A stretch of 64,000 nucleotides of DNA, taken from NCBI RefSeq assembly GCF_001721645.1, contig NZ_CP017141.1, positions 3,038,001-3,102,000 on the forward strand, in the 5' to 3' direction. This document shows positions 46,805 to 55,730 of the stretch, one piece after another (within the stretch, counting starts at the first letter, position 1; every line of letters starts with the position of its first letter). The notes below the pieces were generated by a model. That model was not told the origin of the DNA and searched no databases. It saw only the letters and a list, made by a program, of their open reading frames with translations. The DNA is from Pedobacter steynii. GTDB taxonomy: Bacteria > Bacteroidota > Bacteroidia > Sphingobacteriales > Sphingobacteriaceae. The translations under genes were made by a program, and so were the position numbers.

Positions 46805-48577
46805 ATGTCTAAAATAACTGGTGATGCGTTGAATGTTGGCTTATTGAAAAGAGTTTTTCAGTATGTGAAACCTTACCGCAGGATCTTTATCTGGGCAATC
46901 ATACTGACCATATTATTGGCATTAATTGCACCGGTAAGGCCTTTTCTGATCCAATATACCCTGGATCATTACATCATGAAAGATCAGCATGGCGGTTTGT
47001 TAAAAATGACCGTTGTGATGCTGATCTTGCTGGTACTTCAGGCGGGTATTCAGTTTAGTCATACCCTGCTTACCAATACCCTCGGACAGTCGGCTATCCG
47101 CGATCTGAGGATCAATGTGTTTAACCACATCACTAAGCTGAGGCTAAAATATTTTGACAATACTCCGATCGGACAACTGATCACCCGCACAGTTTCCGAT
47201 CTGGAAACAATTGCAGAGATTTTCTCTGAGGGATTGATTGTAATCATCGGGGATATCCTGATGGTGATTGTGATTATCGGAGTAATGGTTTACCGGGATT
47301 GGGCATTGACGCTGGTGGTATTGTTGCCGATGCCTTTGCTGATTCTGGCCACCTCAGTTTTTCAGAAAGCGATTAAATCTGCTTTTCAGGAAATCAGAAC
47401 AGAGGTATCCAACCTGAATACTTATTTACAGGAACACATTTCAGGGGTTTCCATCATTCAATATTTCGCTCGTGAACAACAGGAGTATAAAAAGTTTGTC
47501 AAGATCAATGCGCGTTACAGAGATGCAAATATCAGGTCCAATTGGTACTATTCCATATTTTTTCCGGTAGTAGAGATCATTTCTGCCATGTCTTTGGGCT
47601 TGCTGGTATGGTATGGATCCAGAAGTATTCTGGCAAAACCTTTAGATGTTACTCCCGGAACAATTGCGGAATTTATTCTGTATATCGGAATGCTCTTCCG
47701 ACCAATCCGGGAGCTTGCCGATAAGTTCAATACCCTCCAGATGGGAATGGTAGGAGCGGAGCGGGTGTTTAAGGTATTGGACACAAACGAAGTAACGGAA
47801 GATAAGGGGACATTTGCTCCTGAAAAGATGGCTGGTTCGATTTCATTTGATAAAGTCTGGTTTGCTTACAACGAAGAGAATTACGTGCTTAAGGATATTT
47901 CTTTTGAAGTGCAGGCAGGAAAAACGATTGCATTGGTTGGTGCTACCGGAGCAGGTAAATCTTCTACCATTAATATCCTGAACAGGTTTTACGAAATTCA
48001 GAAGGGGGAGATTAAAGTGGATGGTGTTAAAATTCAGGATTATCAGCTGAATTACCTGCGGAGCAATATTGCCACCGTTTTACAGGATGTCTTTTTGTTT
48101 TCGGATACGATCTTTAACAACGTCACTTTAAACAATCCGGATATTACCATGGAGCAGGTGGTGGACGCAGCGAAAAAAGTTGGTGCACACGAATTTATTG
48201 AAAGACTGCCTGGTGGTTATCAGTATAATGTAATGGAGCGTGGTGCCACACTTTCAGGCGGACAAGCACAGCTGATCTCTTTTATCCGGGCATTGGTCTA
48301 TAATCCATCCATCCTGGTATTGGACGAGGCTACTTCTTCTGTAGATACGGAAACAGAAATGCTGATCCAGCGGGCCATAGAAAACCTGATGAAAGGCAGG
48401 ACTTCCATTGTTATTGCTCACCGCTTATCCACCATCCAGAAGGCTGATAAAATATTAGTACTGGACAAAGGAGAGATCAAAGAGATGGGCACCCATCAGG
48501 AACTGTTAAAGCTTGATGGTTATTACAAAAGGCTGTATGATCTTCAATTCAATTCCGGTGGTATTGTTTCCGCTTAA
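46805..48577 (+). CDS. ABC exporter, fused permease and ATPase
   Basis: A 590-residue half-transporter of the MsbA/lipid-or-drug exporter type. Six hydrophobic segments fill residues 25-310, and the ATPase domain follows: Walker A VGATGAGKSSTINIL (about 378), the signature LSGGQAQLISFIRALVYNP, Walker B SILVLDEATSSVDTETE and the switch AHRLSTIQKAD. The signature is LSGGQAQ where most relatives have LSGGQRQ. It works as a dimer in the inner membrane; substrate unknown. It begins one base after the truA stop and overlaps the convergent DUF6266 gene by 4 bases. Confidence 0.93.
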   Translation: MSKITGDALNVGLLKRVFQYVKPYRRIFIWAIILTILLALIAPVRPFLIQYTLDHYIMKDQHGGLLKMTVVMLILLVLQAGIQFSHTLLTNTLGQSAIRDLRINVFNHITKLRLKYFDNTPIGQLITRTVSDLETIAEIFSEGLIVIIGDILMVIVIIGVMVYRDWALTLVVLLPMPLLILATSVFQKAIKSAFQEIRTEVSNLNTYLQEHISGVSIIQYFAREQQEYKKFVKINARYRDANIRSNWYYSIFFPVVEIISAMSLGLLVWYGSRSILAKPLDVTPGTIAEFILYIGMLFRPIRELADKFNTLQMGMVGAERVFKVLDTNEVTEDKGTFAPEKMAGSISFDKVWFAYNEENYVLKDISFEVQAGKTIALVGATGAGKSSTINILNRFYEIQKGEIKVDGVKIQDYQLNYLRSNIATVLQDVFLFSDTIFNNVTLNNPDITMEQVVDAAKKVGAHEFIERLPGGYQYNVMERGATLSGGQAQLISFIRALVYNPSILVLDEATSSVDTETEMLIQRAIENLMKGRTSIVIAHRLSTIQKADKILVLDKGEIKEMGTHQELLKLDGYYKRLYDLQFNSGGIVSA

Positions 48578-49389
48578 GAAGGGGCAGGGTAGACACGAGT
48601 TAATTTTTTATAAACTGCCTTTTTCTGATTGCTTGTTTTTGATCCGGATTTCTCTTTTCTTTTTTTGTGCTTTTGAGGTAAATCAGCCTTTAGTTGTATA
48701 TTGGTGCTGGTTTTAGCCTCCCCATCAGCTACCTTTTCCGAAGGTTTTGGCAGCACTGCCGGTATAGAACCGGCATAAACACTGTCGGAAATTTCTGTTG
48801 TATCGTCTTTGATAAAAGAGATATAGGCTTCCATTTGTTCATCCGCCAGGCTTGAATCAATACGGAGTAAATCTTTTCCTTCCGCTCTCTTTGCACCAGA
48901 CAGGTGATATTGGGTAACCTTTGATTTTGAAAAAAAGACCATTACCATGGCCCGATCGTTCATGTGTTGTGAGGTCAGGTCAGCTGTATCCCAGGTAAAT
49001 TCGATTCCTCCGGCAACTTTTGCGATCTGCGGTGTTTTTGCAACAGGACGGCTGCCTTTACTAACCAATATTTTTGTGTAATCTATGCTGATGTTCGGAT
49101 ATTCTCCCTGAAGGGCGTTTAGTTTATTGTAGGCGATGGCTTCATTGTAGGCATTTCTGTTTGTTCCTATCACTGCCAGCCGAAATCCTGACCTGATGAA
49201 ATTAAGAGAGGGGCTTAAAAAACTATTAATTACCGTCATCTCCTCACAATTGGCCTTTCTGGCCGGAGTTAATGGTTTACTACTCTTGCCTATTTTTCTA
49301 ACGATGTTTTCTCCGTTCAATACATAGCTGACCAGTCTGCCAACTTTTCCATGGACCGTTCCAAATGGTCCTCCTTTTAGTTTTCCCAT
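48574..49389 (-). CDS. DUF6266 family protein
   Basis: A 271-residue protein without signal peptide or membrane segment. The glycine-rich opening MGKLKGGPFGTVHGKVGRLV and the following GENIVRKIGKSSKPLTPAR are typical of the DUF6266 family of Bacteroidota. The middle has IEFTWDTADLTSQHMNDRAM, and the last 45 residues are rich in Lys and Ser (KHKKRKEKSGSKTSNQKK). Function unknown. Its 3' end overlaps the ABC exporter gene by 4 bases; upstream is the longest gene-free stretch in the window. Confidence 0.75.
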   Translation of the reverse strand: MGKLKGGPFGTVHGKVGRLVSYVLNGENIVRKIGKSSKPLTPARKANCEEMTVINSFLSPSLNFIRSGFRLAVIGTNRNAYNEAIAYNKLNALQGEYPNISIDYTKILVSKGSRPVAKTPQIAKVAGGIEFTWDTADLTSQHMNDRAMVMVFFSKSKVTQYHLSGAKRAEGKDLLRIDSSLADEQMEAYISFIKDDTTEISDSVYAGSIPAVLPKPSEKVADGEAKTSTNIQLKADLPQKHKKRKEKSGSKTSNQKKAVYKKLTRVYPAPS

Positions 49390-49787
49390 AGCTTTGTGAT
49401 TAATTCATGAATAAAAATTACTTTATTCAATATACGAAATCATTTTCATATATGATTAATTTCGTTTGCTCTTCAAATAACTTTCAATCTAGTGCCAATT
49501 GAGCTCCAATAGGTTTTCAATAGATCCTGCAGATCAATAAAGGATCAATCAACCCCCTATTGAAGATGAATTGAAGATCAATAGAAATAACAGTCAATTC
49601 ACAACGAAGAGTTTATCATCTGATCGGATTTGTTTTGTCCTGACATTAAAAAGACAAGCGAAAATTGACAATAAGCAAGATAACAAATACATTTACGGCA
49701 AGTAATTTATTTAAAGCAAATATCTGTATACTGAAGATAGCAGCCGTTTTCCTGGCAGTAGCGCTTTAGATCTTAAATCAAATCATA
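49390..49787. other. Gene-free stretch with repeated ATCAAT motifs
   Basis: The 398 bases between the divergent DUF6266 and GNAT genes contain no reading frame I can support. The middle (49517-49584) has repeated TCAATAG/GATCAAT sequences: TCAATAG at 49517, GATCAAT at 49532, 49543 and 49576, and the reverse CTATTGA at 49557. The outer pair CTATTGA (49557-49563) and TCAATAG (49578-49584) is a perfect inverted repeat. This could be an operator array for a divergent promoter region. Confidence 0.5.
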
Positions 49788-50249
49788 ATGAAAGATATAA
49801 TTATTCGGAAGGCCACTTTTGATGATAAAAATGCACTCCTTGTTTTTGAACAGGGGGTAATTCATGCGGAAAGACCATTTAATCCCACTTTAAAAGAAAG
49901 CGATATCAATTACTATGATATTGATCAAATGATCAGCTCAGAGGACATAGAGCTTCTGGTCGCGGAATCCGGAGGTGAGCTCATCGGCTCAGGCTATGTC
50001 AGAATAGAAAATGCCAAACCTTATCTTAAATATACACGATATGCTTATTTAGGTTTTATGTACGTAGATCCTAAATATCGCGGTCTTGGTGTAAATCAGA
50101 AAATTATTGAGGGACTGAAAGCCTGGTCTGCTTCAAGAGGGCTTACTGAATTCCGCTTAGATGTGTATCAGGCAAATGAACCGGCAATCAGAGCTTACGA
50201 AAAAGCAGGTTTTACAGGGATCCTGGTACAGATGAGAATGGAAAATTAA
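49788..50249 (+). CDS. GNAT family N-acetyltransferase
   Basis: A 153-residue single-domain acetyltransferase. Motif A is GFMYVDPKYRGLGVNQKIIEGL (about residues 88-109, with R-G-L-G-V for acetyl-CoA) and motif B is LDVYQANEPAIRAYEKAGFTG. The substrate is unknown; the fold resembles RimI-like enzymes. A weak hairpin CCGG-N7-CCGG followed by TTTTT at 50264-50285 may end its transcript. Confidence 0.88.
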   Translation: MKDIIIRKATFDDKNALLVFEQGVIHAERPFNPTLKESDINYYDIDQMISSEDIELLVAESGGELIGSGYVRIENAKPYLKYTRYAYLGFMYVDPKYRGLGVNQKIIEGLKAWSASRGLTEFRLDVYQANEPAIRAYEKAGFTGILVQMRMEN

Positions 50250-50531
50250 TCTACATACTTAATGCCGGTGTGGATCCGGTTTTTATGATCCGGTGTCCTC
50301 AATTGATTTACTATACCATTTCATTGGTTTCTGAGATTGACGATAACTGAACAAAGTTTAATGGCTTAACGATAAGAATAAGGAAAGTATTTTCATTTCA
50401 TATTGATAAAGAAATGCAAAATAAGAATGTTCAGGGAAGAATCGTTATTTAATAAATTGAATAAAAAATGTCAATTTGCGGATGTGCTGATACGGGAAGA
50501 ATTGTGTTTCTTTATAGAATTGGAAAATAAA

Positions 50532-51212
50532 ATGAAAAGAAGAGTCAGCACCATCCTAATTTTAATCTTGTTGATTGTGATAGGAACCTATATCAGAAAT
50601 GAGGTTTTTGGTCCTCCACATCAAATGAAAAAAGAAGGTAAAAAGGAGGCAAAAGATTTCAGTAAAACGGAAATCAAAAATGGCGACCTGATCTTTCAAA
50701 CTTCTGTATCAGGACAAAGCAAAGCCATTCAACTGGCCACACATTCTAAATACAGTCATTGTGGAATTGTCTATAAAGAAGGAGAGGATTATTTTGTTTA
50801 TGAAGCTATTGAACCCGTCCGGCTAACGCCTTTAAATCAATGGATTGCCCGTGGTTCCGCTGGTCATTTTGTGATCAAGAGATTGAAAGATTCCGAGCGC
50901 GTGTTAACGCCCTCAGTACTGGATAAAATGAAAACAGTTGGAGCACGGTTTAAAGGAAAACATTACGATCTTTATTTTGACTGGACCGATGATCGGATTT
51001 ATTGCTCAGAACTCATCTGGAAAGTATATAAGGAAGCGACAGGTATTGAGCTTGGAAAACTTGAAAAGTTAAAGGATTTCGATTTGAGCAGTATAACCGT
51101 AAAGGAAAAAATGAAAGAAAGGTATGGCCGTAACATACCCATGAATGGAACGGTGATCTCGCCGGAAAGCATTTACAACAGCGATTTATTGATGACGGTA
51201 AAATTAGATTAG
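50532..51212 (+). CDS. YiiX-like NlpC/P60 superfamily cysteine hydrolase
   Basis: From the ATG at 50532 the product is 226 residues; a longer frame reaches back to a TTG at 50403 but would bury the membrane segment. The N-terminus is an anchor or signal (RRVSTILILILLIVIGTYI). The permuted papain-like motifs are seen: NGDLIFQTS, the His in YSHCGIVY, the acidic YFVYEAIEPV, and the nucleophile Cys in YCSELIWKVY. YiiX-type enzymes are thought to hydrolyse lipids or amides. It probably faces the periplasm. Confidence 0.82.
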   Translation: MKRRVSTILILILLIVIGTYIRNEVFGPPHQMKKEGKKEAKDFSKTEIKNGDLIFQTSVSGQSKAIQLATHSKYSHCGIVYKEGEDYFVYEAIEPVRLTPLNQWIARGSAGHFVIKRLKDSERVLTPSVLDKMKTVGARFKGKHYDLYFDWTDDRIYCSELIWKVYKEATGIELGKLEKLKDFDLSSITVKEKMKERYGRNIPMNGTVISPESIYNSDLLMTVKLD

Positions 51213-51282
51213 CGCCTCATCTTCTGGATTTCATTTTTTTTGTTATTATCTTCAATATGAAAACAATAGTAGAAGTTAATTG

Positions 51283-51771
51283 ATGAATGTGATGAAAAAC
51301 ATACCAACTTTATATGAATGGGCGGGAGATATGCGGACTTTCGAGGAATTATTCCGCACTTTTTATGAAAAGGTTTTAAAAGATGATTTGCTTGGTGAAG
51401 TGTTTGAAAATATGTCACCTGAACATGTAAGTCATGTTGCCCATTTTGTAGCAGAAGTTTTTGGAGGACCTCAACTATATACTTCTGAAGATGGAGGAAG
51501 TCATGCGCAGATGGTAGGACACCATATCGGTAAAATGCTGACCGAAGAAAAACGTCAGCGATGGGTTTATCTTTTATTGCAAAGCGCAGATGAGCTGGGA
51601 TTAAAGAGTGATCCTGAGTTTCGTTCTGCTTTTGTCGGCTATCTGGAATGGGGGACAAGGATTGCGGTGATCAATTCCGTAATAACGGAGAATCCGGTAA
51701 ATCCTGAGGAACCGATGCCGAAATGGGGCTGGGGAGAAACAGGAGGGCCTTATATCCCAACAGAAGAATAA
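51283..51771 (+). CDS. Group II truncated haemoglobin
   Basis: A 162-residue haem protein; starts at 51283 or 51292 are both possible, and the AGAAG 7 bases before 51283 favours the first. It shows the truncated globin fold: YEWAGDMRTFEELFRTFYEKVLKDD (helices A-B), the FVAEVFGGPQLYTSEDGGSHAQMVGHHIGKML region with the likely proximal His, and QRWVYLLLQSADELGL. Group II globins bind O2 or NO in oxidative or nitrosative stress. It may be cotranscribed with the YiiX-like gene 70 bases upstream. Confidence 0.85.
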   Translation: MNVMKNIPTLYEWAGDMRTFEELFRTFYEKVLKDDLLGEVFENMSPEHVSHVAHFVAEVFGGPQLYTSEDGGSHAQMVGHHIGKMLTEEKRQRWVYLLLQSADELGLKSDPEFRSAFVGYLEWGTRIAVINSVITENPVNPEEPMPKWGWGETGGPYIPTEE

Positions 51772-51792
51772 ATGCCATCCCGGTAACAATGA

Positions 51793-51836
51793 AAAAGAGG
51801 CCTGCTGCTATTTATGAATAACGGCAGGCCTCTTTT
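51793..51836. terminator. Terminator between haemoglobin and TlpA genes
   Basis: AAAAGAGGCCTGC (51793-51805) pairs perfectly with GCAGGCCTCTTTT (51824-51836) across an 18-base loop. It serves the convergent ends of the haemoglobin gene and of the SusC operon on the minus strand. Confidence 0.9.
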
Positions 51837-51846
51837 ATCAGGATAA

Positions 51847-52986
51847 TTATTTAGTCAGTAATTCTTCCAGTTTCTTTTCCAAAGCTTCGCCTCTCAGGTC
51901 TTTTCCTACAATCTTTCCCTGCGGGTCAATCAGAAAGTTAGCTGGAATCCCTCTGACACCATATAGGGTAGAAGCGGCATTCTTCCATCCTTGCAAATCA
52001 GATAGCTGAGTCCAGGTCAAACCATCTTTTTCTATGGCCTGTAACCAGTCTTGCTTTTTACCCGGCTGATCTAATGAAACGCCAAGAACAGTGAAGTTTT
52101 TGTCTTTGTATGTATGGTAGGCTTTCACCACATTTGGATTTTCCTGTCTGCAGGGACCACACCATGAAGCCCAGAAATCCAGTAATACATATTTTCCTCT
52201 GAAATCTGAGAGTTTAACAGGCTTGTCATTCACATCATTCTGCGTAAAATCCATCGCAATGGCACCAACGGAAGTTGCACGGGCTTTGTCCATTAGTTTC
52301 GCGAAATCTTTTCCCGCAGTACTGTTTCTTAATCCTGCGGATAACTTATTGAAAACAGGTTCTAAGACATTAACATCCATGTCACTATCTCCGAGTTCTT
52401 TCAGTGCAGTAAGGCTAAAAAAGGAATCCGGATGCTCATTGATGTATTTATTCAGCAGGACATCTCTTTCTGCTGTTGCTTTGGTATATCTGTCTTCCAG
52501 GCTTTTTTGAAATTCCGGATTTTTACGTTGTTCCTGAGTTGCCTTTTCATATTCCGAGTTTAACACTGACATCACTTTCGTGAGGTGATTTTCATTCGCT
52601 TTATACCCCAGATATGCAGTGTTAATTTTTTGACCTGCGACTGTTCCTTTTTTGATGGAATCTGTAGAATTGATCTGGATTTTTCCCTTTTCCAGGTAAA
52701 TGGTTAAGGCATCTTGTTTTCTTCTGTTTTTAATGCCGGTTCCGGTATGGTCTAAAATCAACTGTGCTCTGACCGGATCGGTTACTGTCCCTTTAAATTG
52801 AAAAGTTCCGTTCTGGAGTATCACAGAATCCAGTACATTATTTCCATTCAGGCGGTAGCTTAAATAAGCCTTCGCGGGTGCATTGAGTTGGCCAACTTTA
52901 CCATTCAGCAGGTAATCATTGCTTTGGGAATAACCCAGGAAAGGTGTAGCCAGTAATGCGATGAGTGCTATTTTCATTCTTTTCAT
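51847..52986 (-). CDS. TlpA family thioredoxin-like protein with DUF4369-type N-terminus
   Basis: A 379-residue exported protein: signal peptide (KIALIALLATPFLGYSQ), a beta-rich DUF4369-like domain (YLLNGKVGQLNAPAKAYLSY, about 25-120), a helical linker, and a TlpA thioredoxin domain from about residue 240 (PVKLSDFRGKYVLLDFWASW-CGPC). The CGPC pair points to a periplasmic thiol-disulfide reductase. The last 120 residues closely resemble the partial protein at the window end. It is the last gene of the susC operon, 27 bases after the other tlpA. Confidence 0.92.
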   Translation of the reverse strand: MKRMKIALIALLATPFLGYSQSNDYLLNGKVGQLNAPAKAYLSYRLNGNNVLDSVILQNGTFQFKGTVTDPVRAQLILDHTGTGIKNRRKQDALTIYLEKGKIQINSTDSIKKGTVAGQKINTAYLGYKANENHLTKVMSVLNSEYEKATQEQRKNPEFQKSLEDRYTKATAERDVLLNKYINEHPDSFFSLTALKELGDSDMDVNVLEPVFNKLSAGLRNSTAGKDFAKLMDKARATSVGAIAMDFTQNDVNDKPVKLSDFRGKYVLLDFWASWCGPCRQENPNVVKAYHTYKDKNFTVLGVSLDQPGKKQDWLQAIEKDGLTWTQLSDLQGWKNAASTLYGVRGIPANFLIDPQGKIVGKDLRGEALEKKLEELLTK

Positions 52987-53013
52987 TGTTTTTTGTTTTT
53001 TATGAAGGGGGAA

Positions 53014-54207
53014 TTATTTTGTCGGATCTAGTTTTTGTGCAATGATTTCATCCAATGCTTTTGCATTTGCGGGGGTGTTCCCGACAAATCTTTTGATGAT
53101 TATTCCGTTCTGATCAATGAGTACTTTTGTTGGAAATGCATTAACGGCATAATCATTCAGAATTCCTTTAGTTTTCTCTGCTCTGTTGTCAGTATTGAGT
53201 ACGTTGAGCCAGTCCATCTTGTCTTCGTCCAGGGCTGCGGTCCATTTTTTATAATCGGTTTCGGCATTTCCGGATTCATTAGACACACCCAGGATTTCAA
53301 ATCCTTTCGATTTGTACTCCTGATATAAACGCTTCAGATGAGGATGTGTTTGCCGGCAGGGCATACACCAGCTACCCCAAAAGTCCAGTAATACCAATTT
53401 GCCTTTCAGGGAAGAAAGACGGTGTGCTTTTCCATTTCTGTCTTCAAGCACAAAATCCGGAGCAGTTGCTCCTACGGCTGTTTTTTTTGCCCTTTCTATG
53501 CGGGCAGCATAGGCGATTCCGTCTTTTGAGTTTTTAAAAGAAGGATTAATCTGAAGAAAGAGTGGTTCTATTTCAGCTGGGTCCAGGTTGCTTCTGGTAT
53601 AGTCCTGTAACAAGTCGAATGCGATACCTGAGGCTGGATGGCGGAATAAAAAGTCCCGCTCTACAGAATCGATCTGATTCTGAATGGCATAGCTTTTCTT
53701 AATATAGCTGGCAAATGCAGCACTATCTTTTCTCTGGGAAATAGATTTTCCTTCCCGCTCATATAGTGCTTCGCTACGGCTGTAAAAAGGAGCTCTCTTT
53801 GCAGATAATTCCTGCTGATCATTTTCTGCTTCAGAACCCTGAATCACCGTTTCGCGGAGTTTGCCATCAGAGTTTGCCTGCATATTTCCACGATCAAGGT
53901 AGAATTCATGAGCGTAATCCTTCAGCAGGCGGGTAGAATTATAGTATTTTTCTACGCTGTCTGCGGCTTTCAGTTGAAGAACTGCCTTTACCGGGTAGCT
54001 TATTGCACCTTTAAAGCTGTACCTCCCATTGTTGATCAGGGTGCTGTCTGTAAACTGTTTTCCATTCTGTTTATATTTCAGATAGATCAGGTTGCTGAAC
54101 GCGCGTTTACTGTCTGCTACCTTTCCTTCAATGGTAAAGGCATGGGTTTTTGATTGCGACATACCTGCTACAGGCAGAAGCATTAACATTAATAGAATAT
54201 TTTTCAT
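53014..54207 (-). CDS. TlpA family thioredoxin-like protein, CMPC active site
   Basis: A 397-residue exported protein with signal peptide (KNILLMLMLLPVAGMSQS), a DUF4369-like beta domain (about 25-125) and a TlpA domain from about residue 250 (HRLSSLKGKLVLLDFWGSW-CMPC). The active site CMPC differs from the CGPC of its neighbour, so the two may have different redox potentials or partners. It starts 2 bases after the PKD-like lipoprotein stop, so the genes are translationally coupled. Confidence 0.9.
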   Translation of the reverse strand: MKNILLMLMLLPVAGMSQSKTHAFTIEGKVADSKRAFSNLIYLKYKQNGKQFTDSTLINNGRYSFKGAISYPVKAVLQLKAADSVEKYYNSTRLLKDYAHEFYLDRGNMQANSDGKLRETVIQGSEAENDQQELSAKRAPFYSRSEALYEREGKSISQRKDSAAFASYIKKSYAIQNQIDSVERDFLFRHPASGIAFDLLQDYTRSNLDPAEIEPLFLQINPSFKNSKDGIAYAARIERAKKTAVGATAPDFVLEDRNGKAHRLSSLKGKLVLLDFWGSWCMPCRQTHPHLKRLYQEYKSKGFEILGVSNESGNAETDYKKWTAALDEDKMDWLNVLNTDNRAEKTKGILNDYAVNAFPTKVLIDQNGIIIKRFVGNTPANAKALDEIIAQKLDPTK

Positions 54208-54209
54208 GG

Positions 54210-55724
54210 CTATCTTTTTTCTTTGTAGAACATGCTGGTGATCCGGCCGAAGCCTCCATAAACTTTGGTAGCTGTGCCCAATGAGCCTGTACCTGATACG
54301 TCGAATTCATTTACCTTTCCTTCTATGCCGTTATAAGTGGCAATGTAGATTTTATCCAATGTTCGCAAAGCCATATAAAAGTTCTCATACTCCGAGATCC
54401 TGCTTACTGCAAATTTCATATCTGTAATCTGCTCCGATGCGGGGAAAGAATGAATCAGCCTTGTCCTGTTGGATTTGTAGTCATAAGAATAAATTTTGTT
54501 CTGACTTGCAAAATAAATGTTTGGTAGTTGTGTAGACCCGGCAAAGATGGAAGCTGTTTTCATCTCAGGTGCATCAGTGATGACTTTATAGTCAGCTGCG
54601 GCTTTTTGAGTGGCTATCGGATACAATTGATAGAAATATAATTCTCCTGTATCATCTTTCATCAGCCAGTTGTAATACAGGTAATCGTTAGAGTAACCGG
54701 CATAAAAACATTTTTTCTTTACATTGTTGGGATCAAAAGCACCCGGAGCAGACATGTCTTTGCTATAAGTATTATACTCTCCGATTGCATATCCAGAATA
54801 CCATAGAAAACGTCCGTTCTTTTGATCATAGCTGATCAGGCTGGTTTCAACGGGCACAGTGACTCTTCTTCCCCCATCGGTGGACGTAATAATAAAAGGA
54901 GCTAGTTCGTAATCTCCCAGAAGTGCTCCTTCAAAGATGGGCGTTTCTTCTGTCGGGAAACCAAATTGCATCTTGCCGTTAACAATTGCATAAATTGAAT
55001 TGCTTCTGGAGCTTTGCTGGATGGTCTGCAGTCTTATATTTCCTGAAGGAGGAATGGCCATAAACTCAGAAAAGGGCTTGTTGATTTGATAGGTCTCAGG
55101 ATTTAATTCTATCGGATTTCTGCTGTCTGATGTTAAAAAGATATTGATGGGCTTTTGAACCGCTAGTCCGCCGTCGAAATAGAATCCATCCAGCTGTCCG
55201 ATGGGTTTTGGAATAAATTGACCTCCGTTGGCGCTACTAAACAGATTTCTGTAAATAGTGCCATTAAATGCAATCTGGCTAATGTCTCCACCTTGTGCTT
55301 TCTCTTCCAGGACCAGAATACCACTACTGAATCTGGAGTTCACCATCAGACGGGCTGTTTTAGTCGTGCCGATCCCCGTATTTTCATCTGTAGCTGTGAA
55401 TACAAGGGTATAATTCCCTATTGGAACCTGGATTGATTTATTCAGATTTTTTTCTGCGGATAATTCTACTGCCGGGTCATAATTGTCAGAATAAACATAC
55501 CAGCGGTATTTGTATTTACCATTTTGTACATTTTCCTGTTTTATGTCAGTATTGATGCGAAGGGTATCGTTGAGCAACACTTCATAGGTCTTACTGGTAT
55601 CTAACCCTGTAACTGCAATTTCATTGATTGGGCGTAGGTCGTAATTTCCTTTGTCTTTGGCACAGGAGGCAAACAAAGCCGCAAGGATAATCAGGACAAA
55701 AATTAAGTTGATCTTATTTTTCAT
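54210..55724 (-). CDS. PKD-like family lipoprotein
   Basis: A 504-residue outer-membrane lipoprotein with the lipobox LAALFASCAKDKG (Cys21). Residues 25-130 form a PKD-like beta domain (EIAVTGLDTSKTYEVLLNDTL, GKYKYRWYVYSD, IPVGNYTLVFTATDENTG-like), followed by a larger region with repeating beta strands reminiscent of a propeller (YFYQLYPIATQKAA, NIYFASQNKIYSYDYKSN, DKIYIATYNGIEGKV). This PKD-like family occurs beside SusCD pairs in Bacteroidota. It is probably a surface substrate-binding partner. It lies 6 bases after the DUF4843 gene. Confidence 0.82.
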   Translation of the reverse strand: MKNKINLIFVLIILAALFASCAKDKGNYDLRPINEIAVTGLDTSKTYEVLLNDTLRINTDIKQENVQNGKYKYRWYVYSDNYDPAVELSAEKNLNKSIQVPIGNYTLVFTATDENTGIGTTKTARLMVNSRFSSGILVLEEKAQGGDISQIAFNGTIYRNLFSSANGGQFIPKPIGQLDGFYFDGGLAVQKPINIFLTSDSRNPIELNPETYQINKPFSEFMAIPPSGNIRLQTIQQSSRSNSIYAIVNGKMQFGFPTEETPIFEGALLGDYELAPFIITSTDGGRRVTVPVETSLISYDQKNGRFLWYSGYAIGEYNTYSKDMSAPGAFDPNNVKKKCFYAGYSNDYLYYNWLMKDDTGELYFYQLYPIATQKAAADYKVITDAPEMKTASIFAGSTQLPNIYFASQNKIYSYDYKSNRTRLIHSFPASEQITDMKFAVSRISEYENFYMALRTLDKIYIATYNGIEGKVNEFDVSGTGSLGTATKVYGGFGRITSMFYKEKR

Positions 55725-55730
55725 GGGTGG

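Noticed and set aside
50403..50531. 43-residue extension of the YiiX-like protein from a TTG
   Set aside because: It precedes a clear membrane anchor and lacks similarity to anything; the ATG at 50532 is the better start.
51209..51658. 149-codon frame on the minus strand across the haemoglobin gene
   Set aside because: It overlaps a clear truncated haemoglobin on the other strand and shows no recognisable features.
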